A DNA stretch of 64,000 nt, from the NCBI RefSeq assembly GCF_020073815.1, contig NZ_JAIQZJ010000009.1, positions 157,395 to 221,394 on the forward strand. The letters run 5' to 3'. Positions 23,132 through 33,037 of this stretch are shown here, in pieces. The DNA is from Nocardioides mangrovi. Its GTDB lineage: Bacteria > Actinomycetota > Actinomycetes > Propionibacteriales > Nocardioidaceae. Position numbers and translations under genes: made by a program. Each line of letters starts with the position of its first letter. Position 1 is the stretch's first letter. Below the pieces are notes generated by a model that searched no databases, was not told the DNA's origin, and was given only the letters and a program-made list of their open reading frames with translations.

Positions 23132-23752
23132 ATGACGACCCCGGCCTCGGGTGAGCCCCTGCTCGAGTTCCTCGAGGTGATGCGCCGGCTGCGCGCCGAG
23201 TGCAGCTGGAAGGCCGGCCAGACCCACCGCTCGCTGGCCCGCTACCTCCTCGAGGAGACCCACGAGACCCTCGAGGCGATCGACACCGGCGACGGCGAGC
23301 TGCTGCGCGAGGAGCTCGGCGACCTGCTGCTCCAGGTCTACTTCCACGCCGTGATCGCGGAGGAGGCCGGCGAGTTCACGCTCGACGACGTCGCCGCCGA
23401 CATCACCGCCAAGATGCACCGCCGCAACCCGCACGTCTTCGCCCCGGAGGGTGGGCAGCGAGCCGAGGCCGGCACGCCCGCCGAGATCAACGAGGTCTGG
23501 GAGTCGATCAAGGCGCAGGAGAAGCGACGTACCTCCGTCACCGAGGGGCTGCCGGACACGCTGCCCGCGCTGCTCTACGCCGACAAGGTCGTCGACCGGC
23601 TGGAGCGCGCGGGCGCGGACGTGGAGCCCGACGACTCGCTGGGGGGCCGGCTGCTGGCGCTGGTACGCGAGGCCCGCGCCGAGGGCGTCGACCCGGAGCA
23701 AACGCTCCGCGATGCGGTACGTCGCCTCCACAGGGAGGCCGAGGGCGATTAG
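23132..23752 (+). CDS. mazG: MazG-type nucleoside triphosphate pyrophosphohydrolase
   Basis: 206-aa cytoplasmic enzyme hydrolysing NTPs/dNTPs to monophosphate and PPi, used in house-cleaning. Seen: EETHETLEAID and EELGDLLLQVYFHAVIAEE, the metal-binding EExxE...ExxD pattern of MazG, then RRNPHVF. Only one full catalytic module is obvious, with a divergent helical tail. Follows the mfd-lipoprotein pair by 10 nt. Its TAG stop codon forms part of a probable -10 hexamer for the next gene. Confidence 0.9.
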   Translation: MTTPASGEPLLEFLEVMRRLRAECSWKAGQTHRSLARYLLEETHETLEAIDTGDGELLREELGDLLLQVYFHAVIAEEAGEFTLDDVAADITAKMHRRNPHVFAPEGGQRAEAGTPAEINEVWESIKAQEKRRTSVTEGLPDTLPALLYADKVVDRLERAGADVEPDDSLGGRLLALVREARAEGVDPEQTLRDAVRRLHREAEGD

Positions 23753-23755
23753 GGT
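23750..23755 (+). promoter_or_regulatory. Probable -10 element for a leaderless receiver gene
   Basis: TAGGGT lies 6 nt before the GTG at 23762, the spacing expected if transcription starts at the start codon. It overlaps the mazG stop codon. No Shine-Dalgarno is seen for 23762. Confidence 0.4.
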
Positions 23756-23761
23756 CGCCGC

Positions 23762-24127
23762 GTGGCTCGGGTATTGATCGTCGAGGACGACGCCGACGTA
23801 CGTGACTGGATCGCGCACTGCATGCTCACCGACGGGCACGAGCTGCGGGGAGTGCAGTCCGCCGCTGCGCTCCGCGCGCTGCGCGCCGACGAGCCGGACT
23901 ACCGGCCCGACGTGGTGCTCATGGACTACGCGCTCCCCGACACCGACGGCGTCGACCTCTACGGCGAGATCTCCGAGGTGTGGCCGGGCCTGCCCGCCGT
24001 CTTCGTGACCGTCCAGTGGACCGGCGAGGTGATCGAGCGGATCGAGCGCACCGGCGCCGAGCGCGTCGCCAAGCCCTTCGACCCCGACGACCTGCGGGCC
24101 GCCGCCCGGCGGGCCCTCGGCGCCTGA
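23762..24127 (+). CDS. Single-domain response regulator (CheY-like)
   Basis: 121-aa receiver with no output domain. Seen: acidic pocket VEDD (residues 8-10), phospho-acceptor Asp55 in VVLMDYALPDTDG, Thr in VFVTVQW, Lys in ERVAKPFDPDD. 11 nt upstream of a membrane histidine kinase gene, so it is probably that kinase's target or part of a phosphorelay. No DNA-binding domain, so it would act through protein contacts. Confidence 0.85.
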   Translation: MARVLIVEDDADVRDWIAHCMLTDGHELRGVQSAAALRALRADEPDYRPDVVLMDYALPDTDGVDLYGEISEVWPGLPAVFVTVQWTGEVIERIERTGAERVAKPFDPDDLRAAARRALGA

Positions 24128-24138
24128 GGAGGCGGCCG

Positions 24139-26175
24139 GTGACTCGGGTCCGGCTGCTCGACCAGGCGGGGTTCGCCGCGTTCTTCGTCCTCGCCGCGGT
24201 GCTCGGGCGGCAGACCGTCCCCGGCGACGGCGGCCTCGCTCTCGCCTGGCCCGCCGCCGGCGTCGCGGCCGCGTGGTTCGCGGCGACCGGCTGGCAGCGG
24301 CTGCTGGTCGCCGACGCCCTGGTGATGTTCGTCTGCGCCTGGGCGGTCAACGACCTGACCGGTGCTCCCAGCCGACTCGCCCTCGGGCTGGCGGTGGGGA
24401 CGGTCGTGCAGGTCGTCGTGTTCGGGGTGCTGCTGAGCCGGTGGTGCCCCGCCATGTGGGGGTTCGGGGACGAGCCGCCGCCGGGCGTCCAGGGACAGCG
24501 CGACCTGGGGCTGTTGATGGCGGCGTCGCTCCTGTCCGCGGTCGCGGCCGCGCTGACCGGTCCGACCACGATCCTGTTCCTGACCGACGGCAGCTGGGTC
24601 GCGCTCGTGACCTGGGTGCTGCGCAACGCCGTCGCCGTGCTCGCGATCTTCCCGTTGTCCCTCCTCGCCCGCAACGCTGCGCGGGCGCGCGAGGCGGAGG
24701 GCCTGGCCGGGATCGGCCGCGGCGGGTTCATCGAGGCGGGCTTCCTCGGCCTGGTGACGATCGTGGCGGCGTGGCTGGTCTTCGTCGTGAACGACGAGCT
24801 GCCCGTGCCCTTCCTGCTGCTCGGCACCTGCGTGTGGGCGGGCGCCCGCTTCAGCTCGTGGGTCGCCGACATCCACGCGCTGCTCGTGGCGGCGGCCGTC
24901 GTGCTCTTCACGCTGCTCGGTGAGGGGCCTTTCTCGACGATCGACGACGTCGACACCCGCCAGATCGTCGTGCAGTCCTACATCGTGGTCGTGGTGAGCA
25001 TCAACCTGGTCCTGTCCGTGGCACGGCGGGAGGGTCTACGGCTCAACCGGCGGATCGCCCGCGCCGAGGTCGAGCAGCGCAACCAGGCCACGATGCTGCG
25101 CACCATCCTCGACACCATGGCCGACGGCGTCAGCGTCCTCGGCGCCGACGGCCGGCTCGTGCTCCGCAACCCCGCCGCCGCCCACCTGGTCGGCGAGACG
25201 CGCACCGACGACCAGGGCCGGGTCGAGAGCTCGTCGTACGGCATCTTCCACGTCGACGGCCGTGAGATCGCGCCCGGCGAGGGTCCGATCGCACGAGCGA
25301 TGACGGGCGAGGTCGGGGAGCCGCTCGACGTCTTCGTCCGCAACGCTGCCGCTCCCGACGGCCGGGTCCTCGCGGTCACCGCCCGGCCGGTGCCGGACAG
25401 CGACCCGCCGCTGGTGGTGTCGGTCTACCACGACGTCACGTCCGACCGTCGTGAGCGCGACGAGCTGGCCTCCTTCGCCGGCGTGGTCGCCCACGACCTC
25501 CTCAACCCGCTGACGGTCGTCGAGGGCTGGTCGGAGGCGCTGCTGGAGGAGGCCCGGGCCGGCGTCGCCGTACCCCCCGACATGCAGGCCGACCAGCTCG
25601 AGCGGATCGTGCGTGCCGCCCAGCGCATGCAGCACCTCATCAGCGACCTGCTCGCCTACACGACCGCCCGCGACCTCAGGATCAACCCCGTCCGCGTCGA
25701 CCTGCGCGCCGTCGCCGCGGACGTCGCCCGCGCCCGGGTGGACGCCGCCCGCGTCCAGGACGCCGAGCCGCCGCAGATCGTCGTCCCGCCCGCCCTGCCG
25801 GCCGTCCTCGCCGAGCCGGTGCTGCTGCGCCAGGTGATCGACAACCTGGTCGGCAACGCGGTCAAGTACGTCGCGCCCGGAACCGTCCCGGAGATCGTCG
25901 TCGCCGCGACGGTGCTGGCCGAGGGCAACGGGCAGCCGATGGTGCTGATCGAGGTCAGCGACAACGGCATCGGCATTCCCGAGGACCAGCAGTCCCGGGT
26001 CTTCGACACCTTCCACCGCGCGCACGCCGACAGCGGCTACCGCGGCACCGGCCTCGGTCTCTCCATCGTCAAGCGGATCGCCGAGCGCCACGAGGGCACC
26101 GCCTGGGCCGCCACCAACGCGGCCACCGGCGGCACCACCATGAGCGTCACCTTCCCGGCTGCCGACCGGGACTGA
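24139..26175 (+). CDS. Membrane sensor histidine kinase with MASE1-like and PAS domains
   Basis: 678-aa kinase. Seen: 7-8 hydrophobic segments in residues 1-290 with the MASE1-like feature LAWPAAGVAAAWFAATGW, a PAS domain (about 315-440; ILDTMADGVSVLGADGRLVLRNPAA), HisKA with phospho-His452 in FAGVVAHDLLNPLTVVEGW, and HATPase with N-box NLVGNAVKY, G1 DNGIGIP and G2 GTGLGLSIVKRIAE. GTG start set by GAGGAGG 7 nt upstream. Likely partner of the receiver at 23762; signal unknown. Confidence 0.88.
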   Translation: MTRVRLLDQAGFAAFFVLAAVLGRQTVPGDGGLALAWPAAGVAAAWFAATGWQRLLVADALVMFVCAWAVNDLTGAPSRLALGLAVGTVVQVVVFGVLLSRWCPAMWGFGDEPPPGVQGQRDLGLLMAASLLSAVAAALTGPTTILFLTDGSWVALVTWVLRNAVAVLAIFPLSLLARNAARAREAEGLAGIGRGGFIEAGFLGLVTIVAAWLVFVVNDELPVPFLLLGTCVWAGARFSSWVADIHALLVAAAVVLFTLLGEGPFSTIDDVDTRQIVVQSYIVVVVSINLVLSVARREGLRLNRRIARAEVEQRNQATMLRTILDTMADGVSVLGADGRLVLRNPAAAHLVGETRTDDQGRVESSSYGIFHVDGREIAPGEGPIARAMTGEVGEPLDVFVRNAAAPDGRVLAVTARPVPDSDPPLVVSVYHDVTSDRRERDELASFAGVVAHDLLNPLTVVEGWSEALLEEARAGVAVPPDMQADQLERIVRAAQRMQHLISDLLAYTTARDLRINPVRVDLRAVAADVARARVDAARVQDAEPPQIVVPPALPAVLAEPVLLRQVIDNLVGNAVKYVAPGTVPEIVVAATVLAEGNGQPMVLIEVSDNGIGIPEDQQSRVFDTFHRAHADSGYRGTGLGLSIVKRIAERHEGTAWAATNAATGGTTMSVTFPAADRD

Positions 26176-26195
26176 TCGTGGGCCGCCGGTCGCAC

Positions 26196-27485
<1,290 letters not shown>

Positions 27486-27500
27486 GCGACCCTAGGAGGC

Positions 27501-28082
27501 ATGCCCGCCGAGCCCCGTCGTACCCCGTCGCGCGGGCCGCGACCCCGCGGCCGCTCCGGACCCCGGCGGGAGTCGTCCACGTCATCGTCGGCCCGGTTGC
27601 CGCGGATCACCGCGGCGCCGGGCGGCGGGGCGGCCGCTGTCCCGCGGCGGTCGCGGGTCACCGGCCGCGCGGTGGTGCTCGTCCTCGTGCTGGCGCTGCT
27701 GACGATCTCCTACGCGTCGTCGATGAAGGCCTACCTCCAGCAGCGGGCGCACATCACCGACCTCCAGGACCAGATCGCCCTGCGCGAGGCGAAGATCAGC
27801 GACCTCGAGCGGGAGAAGCGGCGCTGGCAGGACCCGGCGTACGTCCGGGCCCAGGCGCGCGAGCTCAACTACGTGATGCCGGGGGAGACGTCGTACGTCG
27901 TGCTCGACGAGGACGGCAAGGCCCTCGACCAGCAGAGCACCCTGAGCGACCCCGACACGGTGATCGCGCCGAAGCAGCCGACCGCCTGGTGGAGCACCGC
28001 GTGGAAGTCGGTCGAGCTGGCCGGCAACCCGCCCAAGCCGGACCCGGAACCGGCCACCAAGCTCGACAAGATCGGCAACTGA
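27501..28082 (+). CDS. FtsB/DivIC-family septum formation initiator
   Basis: 193-aa single-pass membrane protein of the divisome. Seen: a long basic, Pro/Arg-rich cytoplasmic N-terminus (1-52), one membrane segment (about 54-72, AVVLVLVLALLTISYAS), then a coiled coil (HITDLQDQIALREAKISDLE) and the conserved WQDPAYVRAQARELNYVMPGET box. The N-terminal extension and ~50-residue tail are longer than E. coli FtsB but usual in actinobacteria. AGGAGG sits only 1-2 nt before ATG, an unusually short spacing. Confidence 0.85.
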   Translation: MPAEPRRTPSRGPRPRGRSGPRRESSTSSSARLPRITAAPGGGAAAVPRRSRVTGRAVVLVLVLALLTISYASSMKAYLQQRAHITDLQDQIALREAKISDLEREKRRWQDPAYVRAQARELNYVMPGETSYVVLDEDGKALDQQSTLSDPDTVIAPKQPTAWWSTAWKSVELAGNPPKPDPEPATKLDKIGN

Positions 28083-28094
28083 GATGATCGGCGG

Positions 28095-28574
28095 GTGATC
28101 GAGCCCGCCGACGTCTCCGCCATCGAGGCCCAGCTCGGCCGCGAGCCGCGCGCGATCCACGAGATCGGGCACCGCTGCCCGTGCGGCAACCCCGACGTGG
28201 TCACGACCGAGCCGCGGCTGCCCAACGGCACGCCCTTCCCGACCACCTTCTACCTGACCTGCCCGCGGGCGGCGTCCCGGATCGGCACCCTCGAGGGCTC
28301 CGGCCTGATGAAGGAGATGCAGGACCGGCTGGCGGACGACCCGGAGCTGGCCGCGGCCTACCGGCGCGCGCACGAGCGCTACCTGGCCTACCGCGCCGGC
28401 CTCGGCCACGTCGAGGAGATCGAGGGCATCTCCGCCGGCGGCATGCCCGACCGGGTCAAGTGCCTGCACGTCCTCGCCGGCCAGTCGCTGGCGATGGGTC
28501 GCGGGGTCAACCCGCTCGGCGACGAGGTGCTCGACCTGCTCGGGTCCTGGTGGGAGTCCGGGCCCTGCGTATGA
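28095..28574 (+). CDS. DUF501 family protein
   Basis: 159-aa conserved cytoplasmic protein of unknown function, recognised by AIEAQLGREPRAIHEIGHRCPCGNP... and the C-terminal GGMPDRVKCLHVLAGQSLA. CPCG and a later Cys/His suggest metal binding. GTG start 12 nt after the FtsB-like gene. Widely found between ftsB and ppx in actinobacteria; overlaps the phosphatase start (ATGA). Confidence 0.85.
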   Translation: MIEPADVSAIEAQLGREPRAIHEIGHRCPCGNPDVVTTEPRLPNGTPFPTTFYLTCPRAASRIGTLEGSGLMKEMQDRLADDPELAAAYRRAHERYLAYRAGLGHVEEIEGISAGGMPDRVKCLHVLAGQSLAMGRGVNPLGDEVLDLLGSWWESGPCV

Positions 28575-29497
28575 CCTCGCGTGTAGCCGCGATCGACTGC
28601 GGCACCAACACGATCAAGCTGCTGATCGGGGCGCTGCCGGACGTGGACGTCCGGGAGATGCGGATGGTCCGGCTCGGCCAGGACCTCGACCGCACCGGGC
28701 GGATCGCCGACGAGGCGATGACGCGAGCGTTCGCCGCGATCGACGAGTACGCCGAGCTGATCCGGTCCTACGGGGTCCCGCCCGAGCGGGTGCGCTTCGT
28801 CGCGACGTCCGCGACCCGCGACGCGGCCAACGCCGACGTCTTCGTCGCCGGGGTCCGTGAGCGCCTGGGTGTCGAGCCCGAGGTCGTCGCCGGCGCCGTC
28901 GAGGCGGCGCTGTCCTTCGACGGGGCGGTGCGGGGGCTGCGCACCCCGCCGGCGACGCCGGTGCTGGTGATCGACATCGGTGGCGGCTCCACCGAGCTGA
29001 TCCTCGGCTCGACCGCCCCCGAGTCCGCCGACTCCATGGACATCGGGTCGGTCCGGATGACCGAGCGTCACCTGCACTCCGACCCGCCCACGGCGGCCGA
29101 GGTCGCGGCCTGCGTCGCCGACATCGATGCCCACCTCGACGCCTGCCCGGTCGACCCCGCCCGTGCGGCCACGGTGGTCGGCGTCGCCGGCACGGTCACC
29201 CAGCTGGCCGCCGTCGCGCTCGACCTGCCGGCCTACTCCCGCGAGGCCGTCGACCAGCTCGAGCTCCCGGTCGCCGAGGTGCTCGCGACCGTCGACCGCC
29301 TCGTCGCGATGACCGTCGCCGAGCGCCGTGCGCTGCCGTCGATGCACCCGGGGCGCGCGGACGTGATCGCCGCCGGGGTGCTGATCCTGGCGCAGGTGCT
29401 GCGCCGGTCCGGGGCCGCGACGATGGTCGTCTCCGAGGCCGACATCCTCGACGGGGCGGCCTGGTCGGTCTCGGCCGGCTGGACCCCAGGCACGTGA
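28571..29497 (+). CDS. Ppx/GppA family exopolyphosphatase
   Basis: 308-aa ASKHA-fold phosphatase acting on polyphosphate or pppGpp. Seen: phosphate 1 motif [15 protein letters not shown], phosphate 2 motif [16 protein letters not shown], and [16 protein letters not shown]. Short form without the C-terminal HD domain, like mycobacterial Ppx1. ATG overlaps the DUF501 stop and its own stop overlaps the next gene's GTG, so the four genes from 27501 to 30243 form one unit. Confidence 0.88.
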   Translation: MTSRVAAIDCGTNTIKLLIGALPDVDVREMRMVRLGQDLDRTGRIADEAMTRAFAAIDEYAELIRSYGVPPERVRFVATSATRDAANADVFVAGVRERLGVEPEVVAGAVEAALSFDGAVRGLRTPPATPVLVIDIGGGSTELILGSTAPESADSMDIGSVRMTERHLHSDPPTAAEVAACVADIDAHLDACPVDPARAATVVGVAGTVTQLAAVALDLPAYSREAVDQLELPVAEVLATVDRLVAMTVAERRALPSMHPGRADVIAAGVLILAQVLRRSGAATMVVSEADILDGAAWSVSAGWTPGT

Positions 29498-30243
29498 CCC
29501 GTCCGGTCGCGCGCTCCGCGGCGCAGGTACGCCGTCTCGCCGGCGGCGTCGACCTCGACGAGCTCGACGCGCGGATCTGCGAGTGCCGCGCCTGCCCGCG
29601 TCTCGTGCGCTGGCGCGAGGACGTCGCCCGGACCAAGCGCGCGGCGTACGCCGACGAGACCTACTGGGGCCGTCCCGTCCCCGGTTGGGGAGCGGCCGCT
29701 CCGCGGATCCTGGTCGTGGGGCTCGCCCCGGCCGCCCACGGGGCCAACCGCACCGGCCGGGTCTTCACCGGCGACCGCAGCGGCGACTGGCTCTTCGCGT
29801 CGATGCACCGGGTCGGCCTCGCCAACCAGCCGACCAGCACCCACCTCGGCGACGGCCTCGAGCTCCCCGAGACCCGCATCGTCGCCGCGGTCCGCTGCGC
29901 CCCGCCCGCCAACAAGCCGACGGTCGCCGAGCGCGACACCTGCGCGCCCTGGCTGGAGCGCGAGCTCGTGCTGGTCCAGGACTCGCTGCGCGTCGTGGTC
30001 GCGCTCGGCCGCTTCGGCTGGGACGCGACCCTGCGGACCTGGGCGCATCTGGGTTGGTCGAACGTCCGTTCAACCGCCGGATTCGGTCACGGCGCCGAGA
30101 CCACCCTGCCCACCCCGTCCGGCGAGGTGACGCTCCTCGGCTCCTTCCACCCCAGCCAGCAGAACACCTTCACCGGCCGACTCACCGAGCAGATGACGGA
30201 CGACGTCCTCGCCCGCGCCGCCGCGCTTGGAAGAATGCCCTGA
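29494..30243 (+). CDS. Family 5-like uracil-DNA glycosylase (UdgB type)
   Basis: 249-aa base-excision repair enzyme. Seen: Cys31 and Cys34 (CRACPRLV) plus two later Cys ([17 protein letters not shown]) fitting a 4Fe-4S site; motif [20 protein letters not shown], in which the usual catalytic Asp is replaced, as in family 5; and motif B HPSQQNT. GTG start overlaps the phosphatase stop. Last chromosomal gene before the tRNA that hosts the integrated element. Confidence 0.85.
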   Translation: MTRPVARSAAQVRRLAGGVDLDELDARICECRACPRLVRWREDVARTKRAAYADETYWGRPVPGWGAAAPRILVVGLAPAAHGANRTGRVFTGDRSGDWLFASMHRVGLANQPTSTHLGDGLELPETRIVAAVRCAPPANKPTVAERDTCAPWLERELVLVQDSLRVVVALGRFGWDATLRTWAHLGWSNVRSTAGFGHGAETTLPTPSGEVTLLGSFHPSQQNTFTGRLTEQMTDDVLARAAALGRMP

Positions 30244-30255
30244 GCGATCGATGCG

Positions 30256-30332
30256 GCCCCCGTATCCCAATCGGCAGAGGAAGCCGTCTTAAAAGCGGCT
30301 CAGTCTGGGTTCGAATCCCAGCGGGGGCACCA
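30256..30332 (+). tRNA. tRNA with UAA anticodon and short variable loop (nominally Leu)
   Basis: Acceptor stem GCCCCCG/CGGGGGC (30256-30262 with 30322-30328), D arm 30265-30281, anticodon stem with loop CTTAAAA (30288-30294, anticodon 30290-30292 = UAA), variable loop of only about 5 nt, T arm CTGGG-TTCGAAT-CCCAG (30305-30321), discriminator A and encoded CCA. Folds well as a class I tRNA, whereas bacterial tRNA-Leu is normally class II with a long variable arm. Anticodon assignment depends on taking the G·U-closed 5-bp stem. The 3' part is repeated at 43907-43937, marking element integration. Confidence 0.8.
30301..30331 (+). repeat. attL core repeat (tRNA 3' end)
   Basis: 31-bp sequence from the variable loop to the CCA end of the tRNA, repeated at 43907-43937 with one A/G difference. 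Weaker similarity runs further upstream through the anticodon loop (CTTAAA shared), so the crossover could be in the anticodon or T loop. Confidence 0.85.
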
Positions 30333-30346
30333 CATCGGCACCCCGC

Positions 30347-30361
30347 TGACCAGCGGAAACG
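30347..30361 (+). repeat. Candidate integrase arm site, left copy 1
   Basis: 15-bp TGACCAGCGGAAACG, found identically at 43818-43832 inside the right end. A direct repeat flanking both att sites is what split attP arms would look like. Confidence 0.55.
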
Positions 30362-30400
30362 CACGGCTCGTCCGTAGGGAAGCGTCCGGCTGCAGCCGTT

Positions 30401-30421
30401 CGGCGCTACTCGGGCGCTACG
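30401..30421 (+). repeat. Candidate arm site, left copy 2
   Basis: 21-bp segment containing two GGCGCTAC-like halves, matching 43728-43748 at 20 of 21 positions in the same orientation. Lies just inside attL, mirroring the copy near attR. Confidence 0.55.
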
Positions 30422-30572
30422 TCAACGGGTGCAACCCCGACCGGGCTACCTCGGGCTACCCCGGGTTACTGTGATCCCAGCGCCAACGCGGTGTCGGTGG
30501 ACGGTGATGAACTTCGCCGTACGACGCGCGGCGGGCCTTCCCCAACCTGGCTAGTGCGCGGGTTGTAGTGTG

Positions 30573-30591
30573 CGTCTGACGTCCAGACGTC
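30573..30591. promoter_or_regulatory. Operator-like palindrome upstream of the methyltransferase operon
   Basis: CGTCTG-ACGTC-CAGACG inverted repeat (30573-30589) containing two GACGTC hexamers 8 bp apart (30578 and 30586). It lies 18 nt before the first gene of the R-M cassette and would cover a promoter or early transcript. The same GACGTC pair occurs upstream of the RHH gene at 43088-43113. Confidence 0.45.
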
Positions 30592-30608
30592 TAACGAGGG
30601 AGAGGGTC

Positions 30609-30824
30609 ATGGCCAATCGACCGGGCGAGGTACGCGACGCCATCATCGAGTTCATGACGGGGCATCGCGGGGATGCGCACGTCCAAGACATCACCGAAGC
30701 CGTTAACAAGAAGTTGGGGCGCGACGTGCCAGGCTCGTCGGTGCGCTCCTACCTGAACCTCAACACTCCTGGCACCTTTGCCCGCACCGCACGCGGTCGC
30801 TACAAGCTTGCATCGAAGCGATGA
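30609..30824 (+). CDS. Small winged-helix (HARE-HTH-like) protein
   Basis: 71-aa protein resembling the HARE-HTH/HB1 winged helix found beside restriction and methylation genes: VRDAIIEFMTGHRGDAHVQDITEAVNKKLG...GSSVRSYLNLNTPGTFARTARGRYKL. It probably binds DNA and may regulate or target the neighbouring methyltransferase, whose start overlaps its stop (ATGA). ATG 30609 follows the purine-rich GAGGGAGAGG. First gene at the left end of the element. Confidence 0.65.
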   Translation: MANRPGEVRDAIIEFMTGHRGDAHVQDITEAVNKKLGRDVPGSSVRSYLNLNTPGTFARTARGRYKLASKR

Positions 30825-31714
30825 GCAAGGCTCCACCCAAGCCCGCCTTCACTCACGGCAATGCATCACTGTTCAAGGGCAACTGTCTGGACTGGCTGAT
30901 GGCGCAGCCGGAGAAGAGCATCCACGGCGTGGTGACAGACCCACCGTATGGCCTGCTGGAATACACCAAGGAGCAGCAAGTCAAGCTCCGCAACGGCAAG
31001 GGCGGCGTCTGGCGCATCCCGCCGTCGTACGACGGTCATAAGCGCGCACCGCTGCCCCGCTTCACGACACTGACACATGCGCAGGTAGAGGAACTCAGCG
31101 TCTTCTTCGGCCTGTGGGCACGTGCTCTGCACCCGGCACTCGTGCCCGGCGCGCACGTGCTGATTGCATGCAACCCTCTTCTGTCGTATCTGATCGCGGG
31201 CGCGGTGGCCGAAGAAGGGTTTGAGCGCCGAGGCGAGATCGCTCGGTTGGTCATGACAATGCGTGGCGGCGACCGTCCCAAGAACGCTCACGACGAGTTT
31301 CCCGACGTGTCCGTCATGCCGCGCTCGCAGTGGGAGCCGTGGCTCCTGTTCCGCAAGCCGCTGGAAGGCCGGGTGCAGGACAACCTGCGCAAGTGGGGCA
31401 CAGGTGGCCTCCGGAGGCCGTCCGACGAGCAGCCGTTTGGCGACGTGATCAAGTCCGCCCCCACCCGTCCCAACGAGCGAGCGCTGGCGAACCACCCGAG
31501 CCTCAAGCCACAGGCGTTCCTGCGAAAGGTTGTGCGCGCGATCCTGCCGCTGGGGGAGGGGGTCGTGCTGGATCCGTTCGCCGGGTCGGGCTCGACGCTT
31601 GCAGCGGCCGAGGCGGTCGGCTACCGCAGCGTTGGGGTAGAACTCGATCCTGAGTACATCAAGATCGCTAAGGCGGGCATCCCCAAGCTTGCGTCACTGA
31701 CCGTCAAGGAGTGA
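30821..31714 (+). CDS. Class beta N4/N6 DNA methyltransferase
   Basis: 297-aa SAM-dependent amino-DNA methyltransferase. Seen: catalytic motif IV DPPYGLL at Asp40, a central target-recognition region (about 60-225), and SAM-binding motif I DPFAGSGSTLAAAEAVGYRSVGVE at about residue 251. The order IV-TRD-I is class beta. It is paired tail-to-tail (11-bp overlap) with a PD-(D/E)xK protein, so it probably protects DNA from that enzyme. Target sequence unknown. Confidence 0.85.
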   Translation: MSKAPPKPAFTHGNASLFKGNCLDWLMAQPEKSIHGVVTDPPYGLLEYTKEQQVKLRNGKGGVWRIPPSYDGHKRAPLPRFTTLTHAQVEELSVFFGLWARALHPALVPGAHVLIACNPLLSYLIAGAVAEEGFERRGEIARLVMTMRGGDRPKNAHDEFPDVSVMPRSQWEPWLLFRKPLEGRVQDNLRKWGTGGLRRPSDEQPFGDVIKSAPTRPNERALANHPSLKPQAFLRKVVRAILPLGEGVVLDPFAGSGSTLAAAEAVGYRSVGVELDPEYIKIAKAGIPKLASLTVKE

Positions 31715-32597
31715 GTTGGAAGACTCCGGGCTTCACTCTCTCGACCTGCCCAGTCTTGACCAGGTTAGTGATGCCAGTACCGACCCGCCCCTTGATGTCG
31801 TCGGATTCAAGGCCGTGCTCAGCGGCCAGCCAGTCGATCACGTCTTGCTTCTTGACCTCGTCGTCCGGATGGGTCGTGAAGTAGGCGAGGACCGCCTCAT
31901 CCCGAGACTCCGCCCAGGATTCGAGCTTGGCCCTGCTCAATAGCCGCTGGTGTTCATCTTCATAGTCGGGATCAACCCATACAGCACCGGCCCGCAACTT
32001 GTAGCGACCGGTGACCTTGACACTCGCCGTGCCCGAGCGAATGCGGTCCTCCTTGGCCGGCTGCCACGACCAGTCGTCCTTCGTGAGTTCCGCGATCATC
32101 ACTGCGCGGATGCGCGTCGGCTCACGATCCTTGAGCGCCTTGTCCTCGTCATCGTCGATCTCGAACTGGACCACGCAGAACCATCCCGCTCGCGGGCCGT
32201 GCGACTGCCAGGACCCGTCGTATCGGCTGGCCTTGACTTCCAACCCGCCTCTGTCGCCGTGCTGGGCCTTGTTCTGCGGGTAGACACCGTGAGGCACGAG
32301 GTCCGGGTAGCCGTTGTGGTACTCATTGCGGTCAAGCGCACGAGACTGCCGGTGGATGTTGTCCACGACCGCCCGGCTCATCAAGCCAGAGAAGCCCGCC
32401 GGGTCCAGCAACTCCTCCAAGCGCTCGTAGCCCTTGTCATCCAGTTGCGTATTCAGGTCGTGGAGCAACTGGTGCAGGTCCTCGACGCACCGCAAGATGT
32501 CACGCGGTGCCAGGTGATAGGGCAACTCCACCGGGAGGTCGGCGGGATCCCGCGTCCCAGCGGCGTCGGTCTGCACAAGTTCGATGAAGCGAGGCAC
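31704..32597 (-). CDS. Probable type II restriction endonuclease (PD-(D/E)xK)
   Basis: Approximately 297-aa protein with a plausible nuclease core: YPDLVPHGVYP (Asp99) followed by GGLEVKAS (Glu120, Lys122), fitting PD-x(n)-ExK. The C-terminal part (KQDVIDWLAAEHGLESDDIKGRVGTGITNLVKTGQVERV) looks like a winged helix. It lies convergent with and overlapping the methyltransferase. GTG 32597 is my choice because the extra 39 residues of the longer ATG form (32714) look non-protein-like and lack an SD; the start is uncertain. No close family recognised, so the call rests on motif plus context. Confidence 0.6.
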   Translation of the reverse strand: MPRFIELVQTDAAGTRDPADLPVELPYHLAPRDILRCVEDLHQLLHDLNTQLDDKGYERLEELLDPAGFSGLMSRAVVDNIHRQSRALDRNEYHNGYPDLVPHGVYPQNKAQHGDRGGLEVKASRYDGSWQSHGPRAGWFCVVQFEIDDDEDKALKDREPTRIRAVMIAELTKDDWSWQPAKEDRIRSGTASVKVTGRYKLRAGAVWVDPDYEDEHQRLLSRAKLESWAESRDEAVLAYFTTHPDDEVKKQDVIDWLAAEHGLESDDIKGRVGTGITNLVKTGQVERVKPGVFQLTP

Positions 32598-32743
32598 GGT
32601 GGGCAGGTTATGACAGACGGGCTCAACTGCGCGGCACAACGGCCCTGCGCGCCTCGACCTGCACAACTTTCCATCGCCATGCGGCTGGCGTAGCGTCGCG
32701 ACATTTGGTTGCATTCAGCAACCATCGACTGATGGAGGCTCCC

Positions 32744-33037
32744 ATGCCCGCGACTGCCAACACCCGCCACGCCGTGTCCCGCTCGACCGGGGCAACCACC
32801 TGGACCCGCAAGGAGGGCGAGGTCTGGACGACCGATTGCCTCAACCACGGGGCGACGACGACCGCGCCGAATCGGGGCGCGGCCTGGAAGAACGGCTCGA
32901 CCCCGGCGCAGTTCTGCCCGAAGTGCAAGGCCATCGCGGCGGGCAAGGCCGACAAGCTTGCAGACGGTCTGCTCGACCTGCCCACCCCCACCGTGAAGAA
33001 GGCCGCGCCGAAGCGCACCGCCAAGAAGGCGTCGTGA
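32744..33037 (+). CDS. Small basic protein with Cys pairs
   Basis: 97-aa protein, start set by GGAGG 6-7 nt upstream of ATG. Contains TTDCLNHG and FCPKCKA, so a zinc-ribbon-like site is possible, and a Lys/Ala-rich tail (KKAAPKRTAKKAS) suited to nucleic-acid binding. Overlaps the next gene (GTGA). Function unknown; divergent from the restriction-like gene. Confidence 0.5.
   Translation: MPATANTRHAVSRSTGATTWTRKEGEVWTTDCLNHGATTTAPNRGAAWKNGSTPAQFCPKCKAIAAGKADKLADGLLDLPTPTVKKAAPKRTAKKAS

Noticed and set aside
30570..30608. Upstream start for the small winged-helix gene
   Set aside because: It would start inside the operator palindrome; ATG 30609 has a purine-rich SD.
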